Counted from the stretch's first letter, positions 1-6,986 are shown. The stretch: 11,021 bases of DNA from Chloroflexota bacterium (GCA_029555885.1 JAKPQT010000403.1:1-11021); one strand, 5' to 3'. Numbers and translations are program-made. The notes: generated by a model not told the origin, from the letters alone.

Positions 1-651
1 CTCCCGGTAGGCCCGGATGATGGCGTTGCGCAGGTCGCCGCCGGCCTGCACTGCCGCCAGCGCGTCCTCGGCCTCCTCAGCAATCTGCTCCAGAAACAGG
101 GCCTGCGGCTGCGCGCGCCTGCGAGAGAGCCCCCAGACCAGCAGGGCAATCATCAGTACCGCGAACGCAGCCAGCGTCAGGCTGGTGAAGGCCGTCAGCC
201 AGGCCGGGACTTCCCCGCTGAACTGGCTCGGCGGCGGCAGCGCAGCGAACTCGTCTGCGTTCAGACCGCGCGCACCGCGGAGGAAATTGAGGTCGCTGGT
301 GGCGCGCATGCTGCCGCTGAGCTGCCGCGCCAGCAGCAGCAGGAGGGCAAAGAGAATGAGGTTGGGGAGCAGGCGGCGGCGGCCCTCCTTCGAGAGCAGC
401 ATGTAGATGAGGGAGAAGGGCAGGAGGGCAAGGATGACGATCATGCCGATGCGGATGAGCCGCGCCAGGGTGGACATCTGCGCATCGGATAGCGGCACAG
501 GGGTCACAATCTGCGCGGGTTGATCGCCCGTCCCCAGGGTGAAAGGCGTGCCCGGGGGCATGGTCAGGCCCGCGATGCCGGATGAGAGAACGACCAGCGC
601 CGCAAGTGCGAGAGCCAGGAATAACAGGACCCAGAGCTTGCTTCTTGTCAT
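1..651 (-). CDS. Membrane protein with C-terminal DUF4129 domain (3' end cut by window edge)
   Basis: I translated this by hand from the ATG at 651; 217 codons stay open to position 1, so the C-terminus lies outside. Hydrophobic segments at about residues 6-27, 65-86, 94-109 and 151-175 suggest a signal anchor plus three further helices, with polar, probably external, loops between the first and second and between the third and fourth. An Arg-rich stretch (RRRAQ, from 177) marks the cytosolic side. The last ~40 visible residues (FLEQIAEEAEDALAAV, then LRNAIIRAYRE) match the start of DUF4129, which typically follows such a membrane part. Known members often sit with MoxR ATPase, DUF58 and transglutaminase-like genes and are thought to act at the cell envelope; those partners would lie to the left if present. 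The function is not known. The gene has its own candidate promoter just upstream of the start and only a weak ribosome-binding site (AGGG). Confidence 0.75.
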   Translation of the reverse strand, partial: MTRSKLWVLLFLALALAALVVLSSGIAGLTMPPGTPFTLGTGDQPAQIVTPVPLSDAQMSTLARLIRIGMIVILALLPFSLIYMLLSKEGRRRLLPNLILFALLLLLARQLSGSMRATSDLNFLRGARGLNADEFAALPPPSQFSGEVPAWLTAFTSLTLAAFAVLMIALLVWGLSRRRAQPQALFLEQIAEEAEDALAAVQAGGDLRNAIIRAYRE

Positions 652-672
652 GTGCGGTATGCCCTGGGTCCC

Positions 673-681
673 ATTATATCA
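673..681 (-). promoter_or_regulatory. Extended -10 promoter element upstream of the DUF4129 gene
   Basis: Read on the minus strand, the 48-base gap between argF and the membrane-protein gene contains TGATATAAT, a perfect extended -10 element (TG-N-TATAAT). No good -35 hexamer is found at 16-18 bases spacing, which fits an extended -10 promoter. The start of transcription would fall near 666, giving a leader of only about 15 bases before the ATG at 651. Confidence 0.5.
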
Positions 682-699
682 TCAATCACGACACGATCA

Positions 700-1701
700 T
701 CAGTCGCCCAGCGTGGCGACCATGATCGCCTTGATGGTGTGCATCCGGTTCTCGGCCTCGTCGAAGACGATCGACGCCCCCGACTCGAAGACTTCCTCGG
801 TGACTTCGAGCGACTCCAGACCGCTGTGCTGGAAGATTTCCTCGCCTACCTTCGTCTCGCGGTTGTGGAAGGCCGGGAGGCAGTGCATGAACTTGACCTG
901 CGGGTTGCCGGTCAGCTCCATCGCCCTGGCGTTCACCTGGTACGGCAGCAGCAGCTTGATGCGCTCGTCCCAGACACTCTTCGGCTCGCCCATCGAGACC
1001 CAGACATCCGTGGCGAGGTAGTCGACCCCCTTGACCGCCGCCGCGATGTCCTCGGTGAGTTGGAAGCGCGCGCCCGATGCCGCAGCCAGCGCGCGGGCCG
1101 TCTCGACCAGCGCAGGCTGCGGCCAGAGGGCCTCCGGTGCGCAGATGCGCACGTCCATGCCCAGCAGACACCCTGTAATCATCAGCGAGTTGCCCATGTT
1201 GAAGCGTGCATCGCCCATGTAGCAGTAGCTGATCTGCTCCAGAGGCTTAGGGCTGTGCTCCATCATCGTAAGAATGTCGGCCAGCGCCTGGGTGGGGTGG
1301 AACTCGTTGGTCAGGCCGTTCCAGACCGGCACGCCCGCGTACTTCCCTAGTTCCTCAACGATGGCCTGGCCGAACCCGCGATACTCGATGCCGTCGTACA
1401 TGCGGCCCAGCACGCGCGCAGTGTCCTTCATGGATTCCTTGTGCCCGATCTGCGTGCCTTCCGGGCCGAGGTAGGTGACATGCGCGCCCTGGTCGAACGC
1501 GGCGACCTCGAAGGCGCAGCGCGTGCGCGTGGAGGTCTTCTCGAAGATGAGCGCGAGGTTCTTGCCCCGGAGCCGCGGCTGCTCGTAGCCGCCATACTTG
1601 GCCGCCTTGAGTTGCGCCGAGAGCTTGAGCAGGAACACAAATTCCTCTTTGGTGAAATCGAGTTCCTTCAGGAAATTGCGGTTGCGAAGATTGATGGCCA
1701 T
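700..1701 (-). CDS. argF: Ornithine carbamoyltransferase
   Basis: Transfers the carbamoyl group from carbamoyl phosphate to ornithine, making citrulline in arginine biosynthesis; cytosolic, usually a trimer. The 333-residue length matches the E. coli ArgF/ArgI type. Carbamoyl-phosphate loop FEKTSTRTR at residues 53-61, [11 protein letters not shown] near 88-98, HPTQ at 135-138, the ornithine-binding DVWVSMGE at 232-239 and the catalytic HCLP at 273-276 are all present. These motifs separate it from aspartate carbamoyltransferase. The ATG at 1701 is preceded by AAGGAG (1716-1711) with a 9-base spacer, which supports the start. The gene stands alone, with no other arg gene in the window, so an anabolic role is likely but a catabolic (arcB-like, arginine deiminase pathway) role is not excluded. 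Just upstream lies a long palindrome separating it from the asparaginase gene. Confidence 0.95.
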   Translation of the reverse strand: MAINLRNRNFLKELDFTKEEFVFLLKLSAQLKAAKYGGYEQPRLRGKNLALIFEKTSTRTRCAFEVAAFDQGAHVTYLGPEGTQIGHKESMKDTARVLGRMYDGIEYRGFGQAIVEELGKYAGVPVWNGLTNEFHPTQALADILTMMEHSPKPLEQISYCYMGDARFNMGNSLMITGCLLGMDVRICAPEALWPQPALVETARALAAASGARFQLTEDIAAAVKGVDYLATDVWVSMGEPKSVWDERIKLLLPYQVNARAMELTGNPQVKFMHCLPAFHNRETKVGEEIFQHSGLESLEVTEEVFESGASIVFDEAENRMHTIKAIMVATLGD

Positions 1702-1710
1702 GTGAGACAG

Positions 1711-1716
1711 CTCCTT
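1711..1716 (-). promoter_or_regulatory. Ribosome-binding site of argF
   Basis: AAGGAG on the minus strand, nine bases before the ATG at 1701. It lies outside the adjacent palindrome (1729-1790), so that hairpin could form without covering it. Confidence 0.7.
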
Positions 1717-1728
1717 GATGAGAACAAC

Positions 1729-1790
1729 ACCTCACCCCCCGGCCCCCTCTCCTGAGTCGCAACTCAGGAGAGGGGGTCAGGAGGTGAGGT
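1729..1790 (-). repeat. Long intergenic palindrome, REP-like, between the asparaginase gene and argF
   Basis: The core is a perfect 15-base inverted repeat: left arm 1743-1757 (CCCCCTCTCCTGAGT), right arm 1762-1776, with a 4-base loop. An outer 7-base pair of arms, ACCTCAC at 1729-1735 and GTGAGGT at 1784-1790, encloses it, with C- and G-rich imperfect sequence between. From general knowledge, palindromes with ACCTCACCCCC...CCCTCTCC arms occur in many copies in Chloroflexota and some other genomes. No T-run follows on the minus strand, so it is not a classical intrinsic terminator, though it may attenuate transcription or stabilise mRNA ends. It nearly fills the 97-base gap. Confidence 0.8.
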
Positions 1791-1798
1791 CAATTCGT

Positions 1799-2755
1799 TT
1801 ACCACTGCACCTCGACGGCGTTGCGTTTTTCGGCGGCGGGCATCCCCTCCGCCCAGTACCAGTACCAGCCGGTCCCCGGCTCCTTGCCGATGGCAAGCAC
1901 GTAGGGTTCGCCCAGCGCGTTGATGGCATGGATGGTCAGCGCGGCAGGGAACTCGCGGACGAGAGCCCGCAGGTCGGCGGCGGCCTCGTGGCACGCCTCC
2001 TGCACGGTCAGGCCCATCTTCATGTAGAGCACGACGCTGCGCGCCGTTCCCGCGCGGATGGTCAGTTCGCCGTGGCCGGTGCAGGCGGCTGCGCCGTAGC
2101 GATTGTCCGCGTAGCCGCCCGCACCGATGACCGGTGAGTCGCCCAGCCGGCCGGGATACTTCATGGCCCAGCCGCATGTGCTGACGCCCACGGTGATGTC
2201 CGCGTGCGCGTCCCGCACGAGGAAGGTGGTGGTGCCGCCCGCGCGCTCCGGGTCTGCGGTCAGCCGGGCCCACTGTGCGAGCGGCACGTCGGGCCAACGC
2301 GCGATGAGGTCGGGCGGGACGTACCGGGCCAGCCAGTCCGCCCACTGCTGCCGGGATTCGGCGGTCCGGTTCTCGCCCGCCTCCGCGCCAATTTCCGCCG
2401 CGAAGCGGGCGGCCCCTTCGCCGACGAGAAAAACGTGCGGCAGCTGCTCCATGACCTGCCGCGCCACCGAGATGGGATGGAGGAAGCCCTGCAGCGCGCC
2501 GACCGCACCCGACTTGAGGGTGCGCCCGTCCATGATGAGCGCGTCCAGTTCCACTTGTCCCAGCAGGTTCGGCCAGCCGCCCACGCCGACGCTGCGGATG
2601 GTGGGGTCGAGCTCGACCGGATGAATGCCGGCCTCGACCGCATCCAACCCGCGCCCGCCTGCCATGAGCACCTCTGCGGCGGCGGCCATGCCGACCCCGC
2701 CCTCCGTGTTCGCCACGATGACCCGTTGGCCGTGCAATGTGTTCTCCTTGTTCAT
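1799..2755 (-). CDS. N4-(beta-N-acetylglucosaminyl)-L-asparaginase / isoaspartyl peptidase family hydrolase
   Basis: An Ntn-hydrolase of the asparaginase-2 (glycosylasparaginase) family, which hydrolyses asparagine-linked or isoaspartyl amide bonds after self-cleavage into alpha and beta chains. Its 318 residues are normal for the family. The N-terminal part has the expected VGVGGWPN...VELDA block (57-72). The likely autocleavage site is in GGTTTFLV (173-180), with Thr176 the best aligned nucleophile. The substrate loop PGRLGDSP (201-208) and GAGGYADN (211-218) follow, then CTGHGE (225-230). The usual His-Asp before the catalytic Thr is replaced by Gly/Thr, so substrate preference may differ. 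No signal peptide is visible, so it is probably cytosolic. The ATG at 2755 overlaps the methyltransferase stop codon (ATGA), indicating translational coupling. Whether it acts on glycoasparagine, isoaspartyl peptides or free asparagine cannot be told from the sequence. Confidence 0.85.
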   Translation of the reverse strand: MNKENTLHGQRVIVANTEGGVGMAAAAEVLMAGGRGLDAVEAGIHPVELDPTIRSVGVGGWPNLLGQVELDALIMDGRTLKSGAVGALQGFLHPISVARQVMEQLPHVFLVGEGAARFAAEIGAEAGENRTAESRQQWADWLARYVPPDLIARWPDVPLAQWARLTADPERAGGTTTFLVRDAHADITVGVSTCGWAMKYPGRLGDSPVIGAGGYADNRYGAAACTGHGELTIRAGTARSVVLYMKMGLTVQEACHEAAADLRALVREFPAALTIHAINALGEPYVLAIGKEPGTGWYWYWAEGMPAAEKRNAVEVQW

Positions 2756-3543
2756 GCTCGCTTCCAGTATTTGCGTTTCATGCCGTCGCCCGGCTCCTGA
2801 AAGGTGGCCCAGGCGAACCCCTGTCCCACCAGGTAGTGATGCGATGGGTTGTCGATGTCGTTGTTGCCGGGGATGAAGATGACCATGCCGCCGGGCTCTG
2901 TCACCCGCGTCACCTCCGCTACCTCAGCCTCCGGCGCATCGCCGTAGACGTGGCCGCTCATGACGATATCTGCGAAGCCGTCGGGGAAGGGGATGCGCGT
3001 CAGCAGTCCATCCACCGGATAGACGTTGGTCAGGCCGAGCCGCCGCGCCTTCTCGCGCAGGTAGTCGCGCAGGTTGCCAACCGGCTCCACCGCGAAGACT
3101 ACGGCCGCAAGCGGCGCGACCGTGAAGGTCTGCCGTCCGGTCCCCGCGCCGATGTCGAGCACCACCTTGCCCGCGAAGTCGGTCAGCCCGGTCAGCTCGC
3201 GCGAGTCCCAACCGAGGAACGGCTGTGCATCGTAGATGGCCGGGTCAAGGGCGTAGACGAGCAGGTCCTCCAGCCGGGCAAGCACCGCCATCTCCGCCGC
3301 GCGGACCTCGGCGGGCGAGTGCTGCACACGGGCTGCCGGGTGTACCAGGACATCTTCTACCCACCCGCTGATTTCCGGCGCCTTGTGGCGCAGGTACCAG
3401 GCCACCGCCGGGTTGGCCGCCAGCGCGATCGCCAGCTCCTGCTGCGGAAACCCCCAGCCCGGCAACCAGTTCAGTTGAACGCGCTCAAGCAGGAGCAGCG
3501 CATTGAACGACACCGGTGTTACGTCCAGCCAGTTCAGGGGCAT
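2752..3543 (-). CDS. Class I SAM-dependent methyltransferase
   Basis: A 263-residue protein with a Rossmann methyltransferase domain from about residue 120. Motif I is VVLDIGAGTG (127-136), the acidic residue at the end of strand 2 is E153 in VEPV, the motif IV region is DIVMSGHVYG (192-201), and EPGG (216-219) with VIFIPG follows. The first ~110 residues do not match a family I can name; they are helix-rich and include several Trp and Leu residues, and may form a substrate lid. The best description is a Methyltransf_11/25-type enzyme of unknown substrate. It overlaps the downstream asparaginase gene by four bases (ATGA), so the two are almost certainly co-translated. The start at 3543 has only a weak ribosome site (AAGAGA). 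The gap upstream carries a palindromic repeat. Confidence 0.85.
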   Translation of the reverse strand: MPLNWLDVTPVSFNALLLLERVQLNWLPGWGFPQQELAIALAANPAVAWYLRHKAPEISGWVEDVLVHPAARVQHSPAEVRAAEMAVLARLEDLLVYALDPAIYDAQPFLGWDSRELTGLTDFAGKVVLDIGAGTGRQTFTVAPLAAVVFAVEPVGNLRDYLREKARRLGLTNVYPVDGLLTRIPFPDGFADIVMSGHVYGDAPEAEVAEVTRVTEPGGMVIFIPGNNDIDNPSHHYLVGQGFAWATFQEPGDGMKRKYWKRA

Positions 3544-3586
3544 CGGATCTCTTGGTCAATAAGGGTTAGCTGTTAAGTCGTCACGA

Positions 3587-3637
3587 GCATCCTTCGACTG
3601 CGTGCGTTGCTGCGCAACGCCCATCCGCTCAGGATGC
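3587..3637 (-). repeat. Palindromic intergenic element between the epimerase and methyltransferase genes
   Basis: Outer arms GCATCCT (3587-3593) and AGGATGC (3631-3637) enclose an inner hairpin with 7-base perfect arms GCGTTGC (3604-3610) and GCAACGC (3614-3620) around a 3-base loop. CTTCGAC (3592-3598) also has an inverted partner GTCGAAG at 3654-3660. CATCCTTCGAC...GCTCAGGATG arms are a common style of dispersed bacterial repeat. No T-run follows, so terminator activity is not supported. It occupies much of the 140-base gap (3544-3683), where I see no gene and no convincing promoter. Confidence 0.7.
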
Positions 3638-3683
3638 CTACTCAGCGCAAGAGGTCGAAGAGTTGCACCTTCATCAGCGCCCT

Positions 3684-4676
3684 TCACGGATGGTAGGCCG
3701 CCAGCAACTCCCGTTCGCGGCCATGGTCCATTCCTGCGCGCCACGCATAGTCTGCCGGACGGGTCGCCAGCCAGGCCAGGGTATCCGCCGCCGTGTCTGC
3801 CAGCGGGCGATACGTCAGTCCGGCGGCCAGCGCCCGCGCGACGCTCACTGCATTGAAGCCGGCGTAGGCCGGGTCCGACGCCGGAACCCACAGGGGCAGC
3901 TCGCTCCACGGCTGCACGCCCTGCGCGAGCAGAAAGTCATCGGGCAGCCAGGTGAAAGTGGCATCGCTGCCGCTGACCGCGCGACACGCTGCCAGCAGTC
4001 CGCCCATCGTCACCGCGCCGGGTTCGGACGTGGCATTGTACGTGCCGGTGGCACGGCGCTCTGCCAGCTTGATCGTCCACTCGGCCAGGTCGCGCACGTC
4101 GATGAACTGGGTGCCGCGGTCGGGCGCGCCGGGCGCCAGGACCTCGCCGCCCTGGGCGACGCGGTGCGGCCAGTAGGAGAAGCGATCCGTCGGATCCTGC
4201 GGGCCGACGATCAGGCCAGGCCGGATGATCAGGCTGCGGCCGGGCAGTTCCTCCGTGACCGCAGCCTCACACAGCGCCTTCAGCGGGCCGTAGGTTTCGC
4301 CGTCAACCTTCTCGACCGTTGAGTCTGCCAGCTCCCCGAGCGCCGCGTCCTCGTCCACCCCCGGCCGGCTTACATCCCGGTAGACAGACAGGGTCGATAT
4401 GAAGGTGTAATGCGGTGCGGCCTGTGCCAGTGTCCGCGCGGACAGGCGCACGATGCGCGGGACATAGCCGCAGGTGTCGATGACCGCATCCCATGTGCGG
4501 CCGGCCAGCCGGTCCAGGTCGGCGGCGCGGTCGCCGTGGACCTGCTCGACGTTGGCGATCGGCGCTGGGTTGGACTTGCCCCGGTTGAACAGCGTGACGC
4601 TATGCCCGGCCGCGTGCGCTGCATCGATGAGCGCACGCCCGACAAACACCGTGCCGCCCAGAATGAGTATGTGCAT
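3684..4676 (-). CDS. NAD-dependent epimerase/dehydratase-like protein (atypical SDR)
   Basis: A 330-residue Rossmann oxidoreductase related to nucleotide-sugar epimerases. The N-terminus HILILGGTVFVG (2-13) is the dinucleotide-binding loop; the middle glycine of GxxGxxG is replaced by Val10, as in CSP41-like and other atypical SDR proteins (GGTRFIG style). LFNRGKS (29-35) would contact the cofactor; the Arg leaves NAD versus NADP undecided. STLSVY (94-99) and YGPLK (129-133, catalytic Tyr129 and Lys133) complete the SDR active site, and IIRPGLIVGPQD (150-161) and FIDVRDLAEW (191-200) are typical of the extended fold. The substrate is unknown; sugar nucleotide is only the family default. The ATG at 4676 has a strong AAGGAGG site six bases upstream. 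It follows the GNAT gene by 24 bases and is likely in the same operon. Confidence 0.85.
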   Translation of the reverse strand: MHILILGGTVFVGRALIDAAHAAGHSVTLFNRGKSNPAPIANVEQVHGDRAADLDRLAGRTWDAVIDTCGYVPRIVRLSARTLAQAAPHYTFISTLSVYRDVSRPGVDEDAALGELADSTVEKVDGETYGPLKALCEAAVTEELPGRSLIIRPGLIVGPQDPTDRFSYWPHRVAQGGEVLAPGAPDRGTQFIDVRDLAEWTIKLAERRATGTYNATSEPGAVTMGGLLAACRAVSGSDATFTWLPDDFLLAQGVQPWSELPLWVPASDPAYAGFNAVSVARALAAGLTYRPLADTAADTLAWLATRPADYAWRAGMDHGRERELLAAYHP

Positions 4677-4682
4677 GGTCAG

Positions 4683-4689
4683 CCTCCTT
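4683..4689 (-). promoter_or_regulatory. Strong ribosome-binding site of the epimerase gene
   Basis: AAGGAGG on the minus strand, six bases before the ATG at 4676, within the 24-base gap after the GNAT stop codon. It fixes the start. Confidence 0.8.
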
Positions 4690-4700
4690 CGCCTGACGGT

Positions 4701-5351
4701 TCAGTCGCCTGCGACGCGAAGCAAGTCCAGCGGCTGTCCCAACACATCATAGGCCGCGGTCTCGACACGCGCCGCAGGACTGTCCCTGTACTGCTCCGCA
4801 AAAAGGGTCCAGATCATCTCGTCGCGGTGTCCGTCGCCATGGGCCACCCGCCGCGCCAGCGTTGCCTCGTGCCGGTAGCCCAGCTTGCGCGGCACCGCGG
4901 CGCTGCGTACGTTCGCGGCCACACAGTGAATCTCCACCCGCTGCACGCTGTTGACCTCGAACGCGACCCGCGTCAGCGCGGCTGCGACCTCAGTCGCCAG
5001 CCCCTGGTTGATGGCGTCTGCGCGCACCCAGTAGCCGATTTCCAGCGCGCCTGGCCCCAGCCGCGTATGCAGCCCGCTGCCGCCGAGCACGGCAGTCTCG
5101 TCGCGGTTGAAGATCCCGTAGACGTAGTCTTTGTCGAGGTCGAAGTTGCCGCGGAAGGTCCGCAGCAGCGCCGCCTTCGCTTCGAGGGTGGTCGGCTCGT
5201 GCGCAGCCCAGGGCATCCACGGCCGCAGATGCTCGATGCTCATATCGGTCGCGGCCTTGAGCAGCGGCGCGTCTGCTGGCTCCCAGCAGCGCAGCACCAG
5301 GCGTGAAGTCACAATCCGGTAGGCCGGGCCTGTGCTGTTTCGTTCGCTCAT
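4701..5351 (-). CDS. GNAT family N-acetyltransferase (RimJ/RimL type)
   Basis: An acetyl-CoA dependent N-acetyltransferase of 216 residues. The N-terminus YRIVTSRLVLRCWEPAD followed by an LRPWMPW block is typical of RimJ/RimL-like GNATs that acetylate ribosomal proteins or small amines. GYWVRADAINQGLATE (about 106-121) carries the acetyl-CoA pyrophosphate loop, and the ANVRSAAVPRKLGY block (146-159) is the conserved end of the fold, equivalent to the usual N..S..v..K.GF. I chose the ATG at 5351: the frame is open to an ATG at 5480, but those 43 extra residues are encoded by a dispersed repeat and are Cys/Pro-rich non-conserved sequence. The downstream epimerase gene starts 24 bases later. The substrate is unknown. 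The tail after about residue 190 (SPAARVETAAYDVL) is beyond the core domain. Confidence 0.85.
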   Translation of the reverse strand: MSERNSTGPAYRIVTSRLVLRCWEPADAPLLKAATDMSIEHLRPWMPWAAHEPTTLEAKAALLRTFRGNFDLDKDYVYGIFNRDETAVLGGSGLHTRLGPGALEIGYWVRADAINQGLATEVAAALTRVAFEVNSVQRVEIHCVAANVRSAAVPRKLGYRHEATLARRVAHGDGHRDEMIWTLFAEQYRDSPAARVETAAYDVLGQPLDLLRVAGD

Positions 5352-5363
5352 ATCGGCAGGTTC

Positions 5364-5496
5364 CCTTTGGACAGGATTTACAGGGTGTTTGAGGATGGGT
5401 CTTCTATCTTGTAGTCCCTGTCCGATTTCCTTTGGACAGGATTTACAGGATTCACAGGATAGCAAGCCGATCCAAAACAATCCTGTAAATCCTGTC
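5364..5496. repeat. Direct and inverted copies of a GACAGGATTTACAGG repeat
   Basis: The 21-base unit CCTTTGGACAGGATTTACAGG occurs at 5364-5384 and again at 5429-5449. An inverted copy lies at 5479-5496: the arms GACAGGATTTACAGGATT (5435-5452) and its complement (5479-5496) pair perfectly over 18 bases around a 26-base loop. From general knowledge, GACAGGATTTACAGGATT-type repeats are widespread dispersed elements in bacterial genomes. The array fills most of the 181-base gap between the P450 and GNAT genes. It has no T-run on either side and no regular spacer pattern, so it is neither a classical terminator nor a CRISPR. Nothing else is visible in this gap. Confidence 0.85.
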
Positions 5497-5532
5497 TGAC
5501 CTGATTTGCAAAGGACACAAGGTCAGGCGCGC

Positions 5533-6885
5533 TCAGCGCGCGTGCAAGTGCATGTGCAGCCCGTTCTTCGGCCTGATCGTGATCGAAGGCTCCGGCACGA
5601 GGTCCTGGCCGGGCAGCAGCGTGAGTCTGTAGCGCCCGGCGATAGTCGCCAGCAGCAGTACGGCTTCCATCAGCGCGAACGGCTTGCCGATGCACATCCG
5701 CTCGCCTCCGCCAAACGGGAAGTAGGCGTACGTCGGCAGCTTCTTTATAGCCGGGTCGGCCCACCGCTCTGGCCGGAATTCGTCCGGGCCGGCAAACCAG
5801 CGCGCGTCGCGCTGCGTGACCCATTGGCTCATCAGCACCGCGGTGCCCTTCGCCAGCGGGTATCCGCCGATGGTAACCGGCTCGGTCGCCTCGTAGCCCA
5901 GGACCCAGGCCGGCGGGTAGAGACGCATGGATTCCTTGATGACCATGTCGGTGTAGGGCAGGCGGGCGATGTCGTCCAGCGCAGGCGTGCGGCCGCCGAG
6001 CACGGTGCGCAGTTCCTCTGCCAGCCGCGCATCGCTCTCGGGGTGCTGCGCCAGCAGCATAAACGTCCACGTCAGCGCGTTGGCCGTGGTCTCGTGCCCG
6101 GCCAGCAGCAGGGTCATCACTTCGTCGCGGAGCTGGACATCGCTCATCCCGGAGCCATCGTCGTCGCGCGCGTTGAGCAGCATCGAGAGCAGGTCGCCGG
6201 GATCCTCGCCGGTCCTGCGCCGGTTTGCGATGATGCCGTAGACCAGCGCATCCATCCGGCGTTTCGCCGCGGCCAGTTCCCGGTTGGCCCGGAACGGAAC
6301 CCACAGGGGAATCATGAAGCCGCTCTTACCCCACCAGTTGAAGTGGTCGAGCGCGGTCTCGAGGGACCGGCCTACATCCGAGGCCGCGCCTGCGACATCG
6401 GCATTGAAAAAGGCCTTGGCCGCGATAGCCAGGGTGACCTTCACCATCTCGTCGTGGACATCGAGCGTTGCGCCGGGCTGCCAGTGCTCCAGCATCCGCT
6501 CGCCATAGCCGGTCATCAGGTGGCTGTAGCGGGCGATGCGCTCGCGGTGAAACGCGGGCTGGGCGAGCCGGCGCTGCCGGCGCCAGAAATCCCCCTCGCT
6601 GATGAGCAGCCCGTTGCCCATTAGCGCGCCCGTCGCGCGGGTCGCGCGCGCCTTGATGAAGTGGCGCTTCTTCGTGACCAGCACTTCCTCGATGGCGTCT
6701 GGATGTACCAGCAGGATGAGGTCTCTGCCCAGCATCTTCAGGCGTACGACGTCGCCATAGGTGCGCGCCAGCTCGCGCAGGTAGGTCAGGCGATCCGCAA
6801 CGAACTCGTTCAGGTTGCCCGTGATGGGCCGGCCAGGCGGGCCGGGCAGTGTGGCCGCGATAGCAGGTGTGGTGTCTACAGCCAT
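5533..6885 (-). CDS. Cytochrome P450
   Basis: A heme-thiolate monooxygenase of 450 residues, the normal length for a soluble bacterial P450; there is no membrane anchor, and the N-terminus has the proline-rich LPGPPGRP (13-20). C-helix WRRQRR (101-106), I-helix AGHETT (262-267) with the oxygen-activating acid/Thr pair, K-helix ESMR (318-321, the ExxR motif), PERW (372-375), and the heme loop FPFGGGERMCIGKPFA (389-404) with Cys398 as axial ligand are all intact. It should be catalytically active. The overall look is of the CYP4/CYP102/CYP110-like bacterial group, often fatty-acid or terpenoid hydroxylases, but the substrate is not predictable. No ferredoxin or reductase gene is in the window, so it must use partners from elsewhere. 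AAGGAG lies 11 bases before the ATG at 6885, and a promoter is visible further upstream. Confidence 0.95.
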   Translation of the reverse strand: MAVDTTPAIAATLPGPPGRPITGNLNEFVADRLTYLRELARTYGDVVRLKMLGRDLILLVHPDAIEEVLVTKKRHFIKARATRATGALMGNGLLISEGDFWRRQRRLAQPAFHRERIARYSHLMTGYGERMLEHWQPGATLDVHDEMVKVTLAIAAKAFFNADVAGAASDVGRSLETALDHFNWWGKSGFMIPLWVPFRANRELAAAKRRMDALVYGIIANRRRTGEDPGDLLSMLLNARDDDGSGMSDVQLRDEVMTLLLAGHETTANALTWTFMLLAQHPESDARLAEELRTVLGGRTPALDDIARLPYTDMVIKESMRLYPPAWVLGYEATEPVTIGGYPLAKGTAVLMSQWVTQRDARWFAGPDEFRPERWADPAIKKLPTYAYFPFGGGERMCIGKPFALMEAVLLLATIAGRYRLTLLPGQDLVPEPSITIRPKNGLHMHLHAR

Positions 6886-6896
6886 TCTCAGGCCAA

Positions 6897-6902
6897 CTCC
6901 TT
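6897..6902 (-). promoter_or_regulatory. Ribosome-binding site of the P450 gene
   Basis: AAGGAG on the minus strand, with a rather long 11-base spacer before the ATG at 6885. No other start codon nearby fits better. Confidence 0.6.
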
Positions 6903-6986
6903 ATCAACTCTCAGTCTCAAGGCTCTGCAAATCGCTGGCAAGTTGCTGTCGGGCGCAGTTTCCTGGTCCGGCATCTCTCACGCCCG

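Noticed and set aside
1729..1790. Palindrome as a rho-independent terminator for the asparaginase gene
   Set aside because: The stem is strong, but no T-run follows it on either strand and its arms resemble a dispersed repeat family, so I call it a repeat.
5352..5480. Longer GNAT start at 5480 giving 43 extra residues
   Set aside because: The extra segment is encoded by the dispersed GACAGGATTTACAGG repeat and has no counterpart in GNAT proteins; the ATG at 5351 places the conserved N-terminus correctly.
5364..5496. Short repeats as a possible CRISPR array
   Set aside because: There are only two direct copies plus one inverted copy with unequal spacing; CRISPR repeats are directly oriented with uniform spacers.
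5506..6624. Plus-strand open frame of 372 codons opposite the P450
   Set aside because: The minus strand carries all diagnostic P450 motifs; the plus frame is an Arg/Gln/His-rich shadow.
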